A stretch of 64,000 nucleotides of DNA, from assembly GCA_963974915.1 (NCBI GenBank), contig CAXBES010000012.1, positions 62,001 through 126,000 of the forward strand, in the 5' to 3' direction. Shown here piece after piece: positions 26,356 to 35,179 of the stretch. A program made the translations under genes and the position numbers. Within the stretch, counting starts at the first letter, position 1. Every line of letters begins with the position of its first letter. Source of the DNA: CAXBES01 sp963974915 (lineage in GTDB: Bacteria; Bacteroidota; Bacteroidia; Flavobacteriales; Flavobacteriaceae). The notes under the pieces are model-generated. The model searched no databases. It had not been told where the DNA came from and worked only from the letters and a program-made list of their open reading frames with translations.

Positions 26356-27540
26356 ATGAATTTAAGATATCTTATTATTATATTGATGCTTAGTTTCTTT
26401 TCTTGTGGAGACAAAGAGAGAACTAAGCACCGTCATGCCACTAATGATCCTGCATCGATTGTATCAAATGATACTATTATAATTCCTAATATTATTCATC
26501 CCAACCCCAATGAATTAAAAAACCTCATTTTAATAGAGGATCATTTACCCAAAGGATTCAGTAGGAAAGGTGATGTCGATTACACCGAAACTATTCAGAA
26601 AGTATTAAATGAGTATCGGAATGTGAAATTCCCCGATTTTCCTTTATTAGTAAATTATTTAGGACTTAAAGTGAAGAGTAATTCTAAGTTGGTTTTTCAG
26701 AAGAATTCACTTATTAAATTAAATTCCACAGATAAAATTGCTTACGAAATTATAAAGATCGAAAATGTCCAAAATGTATCAATTTTCGGACTCAAAGTGG
26801 AAGGTGACAGATATCGCCGAATAGACCCCGATAATAAACATGGGGAATGGGGAATGGGCTTAATGATAAAGTCTTCGGAAAACATAAAAGTATATAATCC
26901 AACGATCACGAAATGTTGGGGAGACGGAATTTATATTGGGAGAGGGGATGTTGAAAAACCCAATAATGACGTTTTGATCTATCAAGCCATAATAGATGAT
27001 AACAGAAGAAATGGCATTAGTATTATTTGTGGAAGAGATATCGAAATAATAGAACCTTTGGTTTCAAATACAAAAGGGACTTCACCTGAAAGTGGTATCG
27101 ATATAGAGCCCAACGGGCCGGATGATGTTATTGACAATATTCTTATTAAAGATGCTTATACCTATAATAATGAATACATTGGAATTGTAGTTTCATTAAG
27201 TCAGATGGTGAGTGACAAGGCGAAAGAAGCGACTATTACCATACTTAACCATACTGATAAATATTCTGAAAACGGATTTATGATAGCCTCATTTAGGTCC
27301 GAAAGGAAGGCGTCTGATGTGCGAATAGCCGGCAAAATTCTGGTAAAAAATTCTAAATGGATGTTCAATGAAAGGCCATATGTAATAGGAGTTACAAGAA
27401 TACTTAGTCCGCTTATTGAAATCGTGGATGCTAAAATCTATAGTGATGAAAACAATCCCGGAGTAATTAATGAAAAAATGCTCTCCAATATGAACCAGAA
27501 TAATGAAGAAGTGGTGTTTCGTTCTAACAAAGGTCTATAA
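26356..27540 (+). CDS. Right-handed beta-helix lipoprotein within the glycosyltransferase cluster
   Basis: 394 residues with a lipoprotein signal (hydrophobic segment then FFSCGD; Cys near residue 17), so it is anchored in a membrane and faces the periplasm or surface. After a short linker the protein resembles pectate-lyase-type parallel beta-helices: ENVQNVSIFGLKVEGDRYRR, SSENIKVYNPTITKCWGDGI, GISIICGRDIEIIEPLVSN. This fold occurs in polysaccharide lyases, C5-epimerases and glycan-binding proteins. It is unusual among cytoplasmic GT genes, and its spacing (9 and 24 bp) says it is part of the same operon. It may process or hold the finished polymer. Confidence 0.72.
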   Translation: MNLRYLIIILMLSFFSCGDKERTKHRHATNDPASIVSNDTIIIPNIIHPNPNELKNLILIEDHLPKGFSRKGDVDYTETIQKVLNEYRNVKFPDFPLLVNYLGLKVKSNSKLVFQKNSLIKLNSTDKIAYEIIKIENVQNVSIFGLKVEGDRYRRIDPDNKHGEWGMGLMIKSSENIKVYNPTITKCWGDGIYIGRGDVEKPNNDVLIYQAIIDDNRRNGISIICGRDIEIIEPLVSNTKGTSPESGIDIEPNGPDDVIDNILIKDAYTYNNEYIGIVVSLSQMVSDKAKEATITILNHTDKYSENGFMIASFRSERKASDVRIAGKILVKNSKWMFNERPYVIGVTRILSPLIEIVDAKIYSDENNPGVINEKMLSNMNQNNEEVVFRSNKGL

Positions 27541-27564
27541 ATAACCAGGCTATAAACAAATTTG

Positions 27565-28725
27565 ATGGCAAAGAAAAAACTTGTTAGAATTACAACCGTC
27601 CCGCAATCCTTAGAAAAACTCCTTGAAGGACAGTTGCGGTTTATGTCTGATTATTATGATGTTACGGCTGTCTCGGCAAATAAAAGTGGATTGGAGCAAT
27701 ACGGTACAAATGAGGAGGTACCTACTTTTTACCTTAATTTAACCCGTAAAATCACGCCTGTTGCAGATCTTAGGGCGTTGTATAAGTTGTACCGATTTCT
27801 TAGAAGAGAAAAGCCGCTTATCGTTCATACACATACACCTAAGGCGGGAATTGTAGGAATGTCGGCTGCTTACTTGGCGCGTATTCCGTTACGGTTACAT
27901 ACAGTCGCAGGACTTCCCTTAATGGAAGCAAAAGGCTTTAAGCGATTAATATTAAATTTTGTGGAAAAACTAACCTATAGATTTGCTACAAATGTATATC
28001 CAAATTCAAAAGGGCTTTACGATTTTATTATTTCTGAAAGATTTACGGAACCCAATAAACTAAAAGTTATAGGAAAGGGTAGTTCTAACGGAATAGATAC
28101 ATCGTATTTTAATCCATCACTTTACTCTGAAAAGGCCAAAGCACAGTTACGAGATGAACTAAATATTCCACAAAATGATTTTATCTTCCTCTTTGTGGGG
28201 CGATTGGTAAAAGATAAGGGTATTAACGAGCTGGTAAATGCATTTATAAAGTATTCCGAAGAAAATAGGAATATTTCTTTGTTACTCGTTGGCCCCTTTG
28301 AAGAAGAATTAGACCCCATAGATCAAGAAACTTCTAAAGCAATTACCTCAAGCGGGAAGATCGTGAGCGTCGGATTTCAAAAAGATGTTCGTCCTTTCTT
28401 TTCGATAAGTAATGTGCTTACTTTCCCCAGCTATAGAGAAGGATTTCCTAATGTTGTTATGCAGGCAGGTGCTATGGGGTTACCTTCAATTGTTTCCAAT
28501 ATCAATGGATGCAATGAAATAATCACCCATAACCACAACGGATTGATCATACCTGTAAAAGACGAAATAGCGATCTATAATGCAATGATCTCAATAGTAG
28601 AGAATAACGAATTGTTTATGAGTCTGAGCGGCAACGCTCGATCAATCATTGTTTCAAATTATGAACGGAAAGAGGTTTGGGACTTTTTACTTAACGAATA
28701 TCATCAATTGGAAGCTAAGCTTTAA
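27565..28725 (+). CDS. Family GT4 glycosyltransferase
   Basis: 386 residues, GT-B fold. The N-terminal half has VHTHTPKAGIVGMSAAYLAR and RLHTVAGLPLMEAKG, typical of the PglA/WbpX-like group that adds the second sugar to a lipid-linked bacillosamine-type residue. The C-terminal half has FLFVGRLVKDKGINELV and FPSYREGFPNVVMQAGAMGLPSI with the GT4 Glu motif. The start is ATG 27565, 3 nt after a TTG. Being just upstream of pglC-pglD-pglE-pglF, it is a reasonable PglA-like candidate, but donor specificity is not visible. Confidence 0.84.
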   Translation: MAKKKLVRITTVPQSLEKLLEGQLRFMSDYYDVTAVSANKSGLEQYGTNEEVPTFYLNLTRKITPVADLRALYKLYRFLRREKPLIVHTHTPKAGIVGMSAAYLARIPLRLHTVAGLPLMEAKGFKRLILNFVEKLTYRFATNVYPNSKGLYDFIISERFTEPNKLKVIGKGSSNGIDTSYFNPSLYSEKAKAQLRDELNIPQNDFIFLFVGRLVKDKGINELVNAFIKYSEENRNISLLLVGPFEEELDPIDQETSKAITSSGKIVSVGFQKDVRPFFSISNVLTFPSYREGFPNVVMQAGAMGLPSIVSNINGCNEIITHNHNGLIIPVKDEIAIYNAMISIVENNELFMSLSGNARSIIVSNYERKEVWDFLLNEYHQLEAKL

Positions 28726-28733
28726 TATCTTTG
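28726..28733 (+). promoter_or_regulatory. Possible -7 box directly before pglC
   Basis: TATCTTTG matches TAnnTTTG, but only 4 bp separate it from the GTG start of pglC, so the mRNA would begin at or near the start codon. A TTG at 28708-28710 is 15 bp upstream, closer than usual. Weak. Confidence 0.35.
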
Positions 28734-28737
28734 CAAA

Positions 28738-29343
28738 GTGTATAGAAACGTTGTTAAATTACTTTTAGATATTACTGTGGCCTTAGTGTTGTTCATTTTG
28801 ATATCTCCAATTTTCTTGATCGTTACTTTGTTTTTAGTCATCGCAAACAATGGCAAACCGTTTTTTCTTCAGAAGAGACCAGGTAAAAATGAAGAAATTT
28901 TTACCATAGTGAAGTTTAAAACAATGAATGACAGAAAAGATAAGGATGGTAATTTATTGTCGGACGCGAAGAGACTGACAAAAGTTGGAAAATTTGTAAG
29001 AGCAACTTCACTGGATGAAATTCCGCAGCTGCTAAATGTTATTAAAGGAGATATGAGCTTTGTGGGCCCCAGACCTTTACTGCCACAGTATTTACCTTTA
29101 TACAGTGAGTTACAACGACGACGACATGATGTAAAGCCCGGTATAACGGGTTGGGCACAAATTAAGGGACGAAATGCAATAAGTTGGCAACAAAAATTTA
29201 AATTAGATGTTTGGTACGTTGAAAATCAATCTTTTCTACTCGACTTAGAAATATTATTAACCACTGTAAAAAAAGTGATTTTTAAAGAAGATATTAATAC
29301 GGAAGGGCAAGCTACTACTAGCCCTTTTAACGGTAAGAATTAA
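28738..29343 (+). CDS. pglC: PglC-like initiating phosphoglycosyl transferase
   Basis: Transfers a sugar-1-phosphate (in Campylobacter PglC, di-N-acetylbacillosamine-1-P) to undecaprenyl phosphate to start a glycan. 201 residues, the size of PglC and without the extra membrane helices of WcaJ/WbaP. One re-entrant/membrane helix at about 5-35, FFLQKRPGKNEEIFTIVKFKT, the catalytic Asp-Glu in TSLDEIPQLLNV, then FVGPRPLLPQYLPLY and KPGITGWAQIKGRN. The start is GTG 28738; no ATG is available before the membrane helix. It is the only initiating transferase in the window. Confidence 0.92.
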   Translation: MYRNVVKLLLDITVALVLFILISPIFLIVTLFLVIANNGKPFFLQKRPGKNEEIFTIVKFKTMNDRKDKDGNLLSDAKRLTKVGKFVRATSLDEIPQLLNVIKGDMSFVGPRPLLPQYLPLYSELQRRRHDVKPGITGWAQIKGRNAISWQQKFKLDVWYVENQSFLLDLEILLTTVKKVIFKEDINTEGQATTSPFNGKN

Positions 29344-29985
29344 ATGATCGATATTGTAATTATAGGAGCCGGAGGATTTGGAAGGGAAGTAAAATGTCTG
29401 ATTGATTTCATCAATAATACATCGAACTCTAAACAGTATAGCATTTTGGGCTTCCTTGATGATGGAGTTCCTAAGGGGACTAAAGTGCATGAATATGAAG
29501 TGTTGGGAAAAGTTGATTCTATCTTTGAAATGACTATCAAACCTCATGTAGTAATGGGCATTGGGACACCCCAAATTAAAAAAGCACTTTGGGAAAAATT
29601 ACAGGACTTTGAGTTTCCCAGTATTGTTCATCCATCTGTATCGTTAAAAGGTTACAATGTAAACCTTGGGAAAGGCTGTATAATTTGTCAAGGAGTTATA
29701 TTAACATGCGATATAGAAATTTCAGATTTTGTGACAATAAACCTCGGAACAACGGTAGGTCATGACACTAAAATATTTAGTTTTGCATCCTTTATGCCAT
29801 CTGTGAATATAAGTGGAGAGGTGATTATTGAAGAAGGTGTTTATGTTGGAACCGGTGCAAAAATAATTAATCAATTATCTATAGGAAGTAATACTATAGT
29901 TGGTGCTGGTGCAGTAGTATCCAAATCATTGCCGAAAGATTGTACGGCTGTTGGGATACCTGCAAAGCCAATAAAATTTCACTGA
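29344..29985 (+). CDS. pglD: PglD-like UDP-4-amino-sugar acetyltransferase
   Basis: 213 residues. An N-terminal Rossmann-like domain (VIIGAGGFGREVKCL) is followed by left-handed beta-helix repeats, with VGHDTKIFSFASFMPSVNISG carrying the catalytic His and VSKSLPKDCTAVGIPAKPI at the end, the NeuD/PglD architecture. It acetylates the 4-amino group to give UDP-di-N-acetylbacillosamine. Its ATG directly follows the pglC stop with no spacer, and pglE follows after 1 bp, so the three are tightly coupled. Confidence 0.9.
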   Translation: MIDIVIIGAGGFGREVKCLIDFINNTSNSKQYSILGFLDDGVPKGTKVHEYEVLGKVDSIFEMTIKPHVVMGIGTPQIKKALWEKLQDFEFPSIVHPSVSLKGYNVNLGKGCIICQGVILTCDIEISDFVTINLGTTVGHDTKIFSFASFMPSVNISGEVIIEEGVYVGTGAKIINQLSIGSNTIVGAGAVVSKSLPKDCTAVGIPAKPIKFH

Positions 29986-29986
29986 A

Positions 29987-31120
29987 ATGAGTAAACCGAA
30001 AATATATTTATCGTCTCCCCATATGGGAGGAACCGAACAGAAATATGTAAATGAAGCCTTCCAGACCAATTGGGTGGCACCACTTGGACCCAATGTAAAT
30101 GCGTTTGAAGAATCTCTTGAAACATACTTAAAGGAAGATAGTCATGTAGCAGTATTGAGTTCGGGTACGGCTGCTATTCATTTAGCACTAATTATGCTTG
30201 GTGTTGAACGTGGAGATGAAGTTCTATGTCAGAGTATTACATTTTCAGCCTCAGCCAACCCTATAGTGTATCTGGGTGCTACTCCTGTTTTTGTAGATAG
30301 TGAGTACACCACATGGAATATGTGCCCCAATTATTTAGAAGAGGCAATAAAGGACAGAATCGCCAAGGGAAAAAAACCAAAAGCAATTATAGCAGTGCAT
30401 CTCTATGGAATGCCATATATGATCGATGAAATTAATGCGGTTGCCAGGCGATACGACATAGCTGTGATCGAGGATAGTGCAGAGGCTTTAGGAAGTACTT
30501 ACAAAGGTAGAAAGTGCGGCACTTTTGGCGACATTTCTATTCTATCATTTAATGGGAATAAGATAATTACTACCTCGGGAGGCGGTGCTTTGGTTTCCGG
30601 AAATAAAAAGTATAAAGAAAGAGCCATTTTTTTAGCAACTCAGGCGAGAGATGATGCACCTCATTACGAACATTCTAACATTGGTTACAATTACAGACTA
30701 AGTAACGTCACCGCCGGAATAGGACGTGGACAGATGGAAGTTTTAGATAAACACATTGGCTATAGAAGAGAAATGAACGCCTTCTATAAAGAGGCTTTCA
30801 GTTCATTTGAAGGTATTGAAGTATTCACAGAGCCAGATTCTCATGTTTTTTCTAATCATTGGTTGTCCTGTATAACTGTAGATAAAAGGGTAAGTTCATT
30901 AACAAATGAAAAGATTAGATTGACATTAGCAGAAGATGATATTGAATCACGACCTTTGTGGAAACCTATGCATTTGCAACCTATCTTTAAAGATGCACCT
31001 TATTATGGGTCGAATGTAGCGGAATCACTATTTAATTCGGGGCTTTGTTTACCCTCAGGCTCAAATTTAGATGCTCAGGATAGAATTAGGATAAAAACCG
31101 TTTTAGAGAAAATGGCGTAG
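29987..31120 (+). CDS. pglE: PglE-like UDP-4-keto sugar aminotransferase
   Basis: PLP aminotransferase, 377 residues, DegT family. The start PKIYLSSPHMGGTEQKYVNEA with SSGTAAIHLALIMLGVERGDEV, VIEDSAEALGSTYKGRKCGTFG (in two overlapping parts), the Schiff-base Lys region SFNGNKIITTSGGGAL and NIGYNYRLSNVTAGIGRGQM match PglE. It aminates UDP-2-acetamido-2,6-dideoxy-4-keto-glucose made by PglF. Distinct from the second DegT protein at 14045. Confidence 0.91.
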   Translation: MSKPKIYLSSPHMGGTEQKYVNEAFQTNWVAPLGPNVNAFEESLETYLKEDSHVAVLSSGTAAIHLALIMLGVERGDEVLCQSITFSASANPIVYLGATPVFVDSEYTTWNMCPNYLEEAIKDRIAKGKKPKAIIAVHLYGMPYMIDEINAVARRYDIAVIEDSAEALGSTYKGRKCGTFGDISILSFNGNKIITTSGGGALVSGNKKYKERAIFLATQARDDAPHYEHSNIGYNYRLSNVTAGIGRGQMEVLDKHIGYRREMNAFYKEAFSSFEGIEVFTEPDSHVFSNHWLSCITVDKRVSSLTNEKIRLTLAEDDIESRPLWKPMHLQPIFKDAPYYGSNVAESLFNSGLCLPSGSNLDAQDRIRIKTVLEKMA

Positions 31121-31156
31121 ATAATGTATATATTTACATGCTTGAAAAATTAAAAG

Positions 31157-33112
31157 GTGAAAATTCAACAAAAACTCCTTAATAAGTTTTATAAAGGTGA
31201 TAACCGATTAAATCTATTAGATCAGCGATACCTTCCTCGATGGATCGTTATACTAATCGATGTAATTCTCTGTGTTATTTCATTGCTATTAGTGTATCTC
31301 ATACTTTTAGGAACACCAATTAAATTTAGCAACTATTTTAGTGTTTTAGAGCAAGGTGGAGTGATATTAGTTGTCAATATCATCTTTTTCTATGTTTTTA
31401 AGACCTACTCAGGTATTATTAGACATTCTACATTTATAGATATTCTCAAGCTGGCATTTGCTTCGTTTGCCACAGCGACCTCAATATTGTTATTTAATGT
31501 AATTTATTCTATTTCAACCGGTAACAAGATATTTCTTACTACATCTGTCTTGCTGTATATGCTTATTTCTTTTTCTATTATGCTGCTTTTCAGAATAGCG
31601 GTAAAAGAAACATATCAATACATTAAGGATTTTGGAGCGGGAATCTCTCGAAAAAGAGTGGCGATCGCTGGAGTTGATGATCACACAATTTCGTTAGCAA
31701 AAGCATTAACCACTGAATCTAACCTTCCGTTTAAACTGGTAGGCTTTCTTACAGAAAATTTAGTTTCGAAAAAGTATAAGATTTTAGGTAAGCCCGTTAT
31801 ACCCGTTAAGACTAATTTTTCAGAAGTAATAGAGAGACTGAACATTGAAGGAATTTTGATGATGAGTGAGTCCCTATCTTCAAAAGAAAAAAATAAAATA
31901 GTTGAGCAGTGCCTAACAAATAACATTAAAATCTATAATGTTCCTCTTTTGGAACAATGGAACAAAAAAGAGGATATACAAAATCAGATAAAGCCAATCC
32001 AGATCGAAGATCTTTTAGAAAGAGATCAAATCTCAATTGAAAGTGAAACCATTAAATCCAGTTTGGATGGTAAAACTGTACTTGTAACCGGGGGTGCTGG
32101 ATCTATAGGAAGTGAGATCGTTAGGCAAATTGCCGGGTTTAATCCTAAGCAAGTCGTCATCTTAGATCAGGCAGAATCTGCATTGCATGAATTGGAGTTA
32201 TATCTATTAGAAAACTATCCATCTTTAAATTTTATAACAGAGCTAGCGAACATTAGTAATATGTATCGTTTAGAATTGTTATTCACGAAGTATAAGTTTA
32301 ACGTAGTTTATCACGCAGCCGCCTATAAACATGTGCCTATTATTGAAAGAAATCCGCATGAAGCCATTTACGTAAATATCCTAGGAACCGTTAACCTATC
32401 AGTACTGTCTGTAGATAATAAGGTTGATAAATTCGTAATGGTTTCAACAGATAAGGCTGTAAACCCTACAAATGTAATGGGAGCATCGAAAAGGGCAGCC
32501 GAGATGTACGTACAAGCGCTTCAAAATGATAACAAACTACACACGCGATTTATTACCACCAGATTTGGAAATGTACTTGGCTCAAGTGGCTCCGTAATTC
32601 CACATTTCCGTAAGCAAATTGCGCAGGGAGGTCCTGTCACTGTAACTCACAAAGACATTATCAGATATTTTATGACTATCCCGGAGGCTTGTCAGTTAGT
32701 GTTGCAAGCAGGAACTATGGGTAACGGGGGGGAGATCTTCGTGTTCGATATGGGTAAACCCGTTAAGATCCTGAAAATGGCTGAAAGAATGATCAGGTTA
32801 TCCGGTTTGGAACCTTACGAGGATATAGATATTAAAATTACAGGGCTGCGTCCGGGTGAGAAGCTATATGAAGAACTTTTAAATGATACTTCAACTTCGC
32901 TACCTACTCATCATCCAAAGATCATGATCTCTAAAGTACCTTGTGGTAGTTTCGATGTAATCAATAAAAGAATTAAAATGATCATTAAAACTGCAACTCG
33001 TCACAAAGACAACGAAGTAGTAAAACTATTAAAAGAATTGGTTCCGGAGTTTATAAGTGAGAATTCGGAATTTGAAAGTCTTGATAAAGATGTTATTCTG
33101 AAAAAAGAGTAA
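31157..33112 (+). CDS. pglF: PglF-like membrane UDP-GlcNAc 4,6-dehydratase (WbpM family)
   Basis: 651 residues: four N-terminal membrane helices (about 28-150), a CoA-binding-like Rossmann domain (RKRVAIAGVDDHT) and a C-terminal SDR with LVTGGAGSIGSEIVRQIAG, YHAAAYKHVPIIERNP, STDKAVNPTNVMGASKRAAE (Met replaces Tyr) and RFGNVLGSSGSVIPHF. It makes UDP-4-keto-6-deoxy-GlcNAc, the first bacillosamine precursor. The start is GTG 31157 (MKIQQK). It follows pglE after 36 bp and closes the ordered pglC-D-E-F block. Confidence 0.93.
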   Translation: MKIQQKLLNKFYKGDNRLNLLDQRYLPRWIVILIDVILCVISLLLVYLILLGTPIKFSNYFSVLEQGGVILVVNIIFFYVFKTYSGIIRHSTFIDILKLAFASFATATSILLFNVIYSISTGNKIFLTTSVLLYMLISFSIMLLFRIAVKETYQYIKDFGAGISRKRVAIAGVDDHTISLAKALTTESNLPFKLVGFLTENLVSKKYKILGKPVIPVKTNFSEVIERLNIEGILMMSESLSSKEKNKIVEQCLTNNIKIYNVPLLEQWNKKEDIQNQIKPIQIEDLLERDQISIESETIKSSLDGKTVLVTGGAGSIGSEIVRQIAGFNPKQVVILDQAESALHELELYLLENYPSLNFITELANISNMYRLELLFTKYKFNVVYHAAAYKHVPIIERNPHEAIYVNILGTVNLSVLSVDNKVDKFVMVSTDKAVNPTNVMGASKRAAEMYVQALQNDNKLHTRFITTRFGNVLGSSGSVIPHFRKQIAQGGPVTVTHKDIIRYFMTIPEACQLVLQAGTMGNGGEIFVFDMGKPVKILKMAERMIRLSGLEPYEDIDIKITGLRPGEKLYEELLNDTSTSLPTHHPKIMISKVPCGSFDVINKRIKMIIKTATRHKDNEVVKLLKELVPEFISENSEFESLDKDVILKKE

Positions 33113-33165
33113 TTTATTTAATAACTAAATCCTTTCCCAACTCTAATCCCTCTGAAAAACTCCAC

Positions 33166-34566
33166 ATGAAAAAACTGACATTAATATTAATTAGTTTTAT
33201 ATGTTGTGGAATACATTCTTATTCGCAGGATTTGCTACCTATTAACCCCGAAAGCGAATATCAAAAGGAGTACTTAGGTGAGGGCTTTAATTTAGATAAG
33301 GTAGAAGTTATCGCAACAGGTCTGGTTTCTAACGATGAGTCATTACCGTTTTGGATGTATAGGAATACAAATGGTAGAGTATCTGAAGATTCCAATTTTA
33401 TGGGATTGGCTCGGGTTAGCGCGTCGTATCATCTCTCAGAAAAAAGTTACTTTGAAGCAGGAGCGGGAGTAGTCGCTACTAATGATTCGGATGAAAGTAT
33501 TCACAGAGACGAATTATACCTGTCTTTTGTAAATTCCTGGCTTCAGGTCACTTTAGGTAGTAAAACCCCTTATGCAAAGTATCAAGGCCTATCTACCGTG
33601 GCACAGGACTTTCTACTTTCAGGGAATTCTAGAGCGATGCCTGGATTAGTAATTGAAGCCTCAGAACCTCTTAAATTATCCAATACTATCGAAATAGATT
33701 GGGGAATTGGACACTATAGTTTAAACGATGACCGATTTGTTGAAGATACTCGGGTTCATTATAAACGTCTTGGTTTAATATTTAATTTAGACCAAAAGAG
33801 CAGTTTTAATCTAGGTGTAGAACACTATGCACAATGGGCAGGTACTTCACCTCAATATGGTGAGCTGCCTGGGAGTTTTAAAGACTATGTAGATGTCTTC
33901 TTTGCCAGAAGAGCTGGGGATGATGCAGTTGAGGGTGAAATCCTGAACAGTTTAGGAAACCATCTTGGCTTCTATAATGTTGAATATAATTTCCGCCCTG
34001 CGACCGGTGTGTTCTCATTTTATCATCAACATCCTTTTGAAGATGGATCTGGGACTGCATTGAAAAACTTCCCGGATGGAATTTGGGGTTTTTACTTTGG
34101 TCCGAATACAAGAGACTATGACAGTTTTATAACCGGGTTTTCGTTAGAATATATTCAAACCACAGATCAAAGTGACAGTGCGAATATAGGGAGTTCCAGA
34201 GACAACTATTTTAGCAATTCAATCTATGGTTCCTGGACCTATCATCAAGATGTTATCGGACTTCCATTTATCACCACACTTGAGGGTACTGCAGCTATTC
34301 AGTATAATAGAACTAGGGGTTTTAACTTCGGAATAGCAGCAAAACACAAAAACTGGTCTTATAAACTTAAGACGAGCTTAGTTGAAAACCTGGGGTCATT
34401 CGTAGATCCAATAGACCCAATTGAAAAGGCTATCTATTCTTATTTTTTAACCACTTGCAATTTGGAGAGTATTGGGGGTAGAATTTCCTTCGGAGTAGGA
34501 TACGACTACAGTGATAAATTTAATGATAAGTACGGCGGATCCTTATCATATACTCACACTTTTTAA
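33166..34566 (+). CDS. Wzi-like capsule assembly outer-membrane beta-barrel
   Basis: 466 residues with a signal peptide ending near SYSQ (residue 21) and an N-terminal region typical of the Cap_assemb_Wzi family: LPFWMYRNTNGRVSEDSNF, then SYFEAGAGV and TPYAKYQGLSTVAQDF. Alternating hydrophobic beta strands run to the end and the last residues (SYTHTF) end in Phe, as usual for outer-membrane barrels. Wzi binds capsule at the cell surface. It is the last gene of the polysaccharide locus and follows pglF after 53 bp; a weak hairpin follows at 34612-34635. Confidence 0.88.
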   Translation: MKKLTLILISFICCGIHSYSQDLLPINPESEYQKEYLGEGFNLDKVEVIATGLVSNDESLPFWMYRNTNGRVSEDSNFMGLARVSASYHLSEKSYFEAGAGVVATNDSDESIHRDELYLSFVNSWLQVTLGSKTPYAKYQGLSTVAQDFLLSGNSRAMPGLVIEASEPLKLSNTIEIDWGIGHYSLNDDRFVEDTRVHYKRLGLIFNLDQKSSFNLGVEHYAQWAGTSPQYGELPGSFKDYVDVFFARRAGDDAVEGEILNSLGNHLGFYNVEYNFRPATGVFSFYHQHPFEDGSGTALKNFPDGIWGFYFGPNTRDYDSFITGFSLEYIQTTDQSDSANIGSSRDNYFSNSIYGSWTYHQDVIGLPFITTLEGTAAIQYNRTRGFNFGIAAKHKNWSYKLKTSLVENLGSFVDPIDPIEKAIYSYFLTTCNLESIGGRISFGVGYDYSDKFNDKYGGSLSYTHTF

Positions 34567-34611
34567 ACGTAGCATCTCTTTCCGAAGTATCCCAAAAAAT
34601 CTACATGCTTA

Positions 34612-34635
34612 TTATCGTTTATTATGATACGATAA
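34612..34635 (+). terminator. Possible hairpin after the wzi-like gene
   Basis: TTATCGT at 34612-34618 and ACGATAA at 34629-34635 form a 7-bp stem with a 10-nt loop, followed by an A/T-rich stretch but no clean T run. It lies 45 bp after the stop, at the 3' end of the polysaccharide locus. Confidence 0.35.
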
Positions 34636-34689
34636 GCGAAAAATTTTGCTTCTACAATACTACATTTAGTAAAAATTCTTATTTAATAT

Positions 34690-34697
34690 TACATTTG
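34690..34697 (+). promoter_or_regulatory. -7 box next to the response-regulator start
   Basis: TACATTTG fits TAnnTTTG and ends 4 bp before ATG 34702. Transcription would begin at about the start codon, giving a leaderless or nearly leaderless mRNA. No clear -33 TTG is seen. Confidence 0.45.
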
Positions 34698-34701
34698 TGA
34701 T

Positions 34702-35112
34702 ATGATGGATTTTACAGAATGTGTGGTAGAGAGAGTTCTTCTAATCGATGATGATAAAGCTACCAATTTTTTTAACAAGATGATGGTGTCAAGGCATATG
34801 GGATTTGAATATGTAGATGCCGTTCAGGGGGGACAAGAAGCCCTTACTTTGCTTTCGACTTCAAAGAATAAACCTAATCTCATTTTTCTGGATATCAACA
34901 TGCCCGGGATGAATGGATGGGAATTTCTAACAGCGTTCGAAAATTTAGATGATAAAATTACTAACGGTATAAAAATAATACTGCTTTCCACATCGTCTAA
35001 TCCCGATGAAGTAATGAAATCCATAAACGATTTCTCTGTAGATGATTATATCAATAAGCCTCTTTCCGCAAGTTTGCTAAACGAAGTGCTTGAGAAACAC
35101 TTTAGCCATTAA
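34702..35112 (+). CDS. Single-domain response regulator (Rcp1-like)
   Basis: 136-residue receiver domain only, with no output domain. LLIDDDKATNFFNKMM gives the acidic pocket (Asp16-18), the phospho-acceptor is Asp64 in LIFLDINMPGMNGWEF, a Ser pair stands in the switch position (LLSTSSNPDE) and YINKP supplies the conserved Lys. Rcp1-like regulators typically pair with phytochrome-type kinases having SHDLQEPL, which is exactly the H box of the kinase at 37924. It stands 67 bp upstream of the TonB receptor gene, so the three may form one signalling operon. Confidence 0.9.
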   Translation: MMDFTECVVERVLLIDDDKATNFFNKMMVSRHMGFEYVDAVQGGQEALTLLSTSKNKPNLIFLDINMPGMNGWEFLTAFENLDDKITNGIKIILLSTSSNPDEVMKSINDFSVDDYINKPLSASLLNEVLEKHFSH

Positions 35113-35179
35113 TTAAATTCAGCTCATTAGATTAATATTTTTTTTATAGGTTTACACACATTTCAATTTTAGCGACTAA

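Noticed and set aside
911..33112. UpxY/NusG-like antiterminator of Bacteroides capsule loci
   Set aside because: No NusG-like ORF near the start of the locus.
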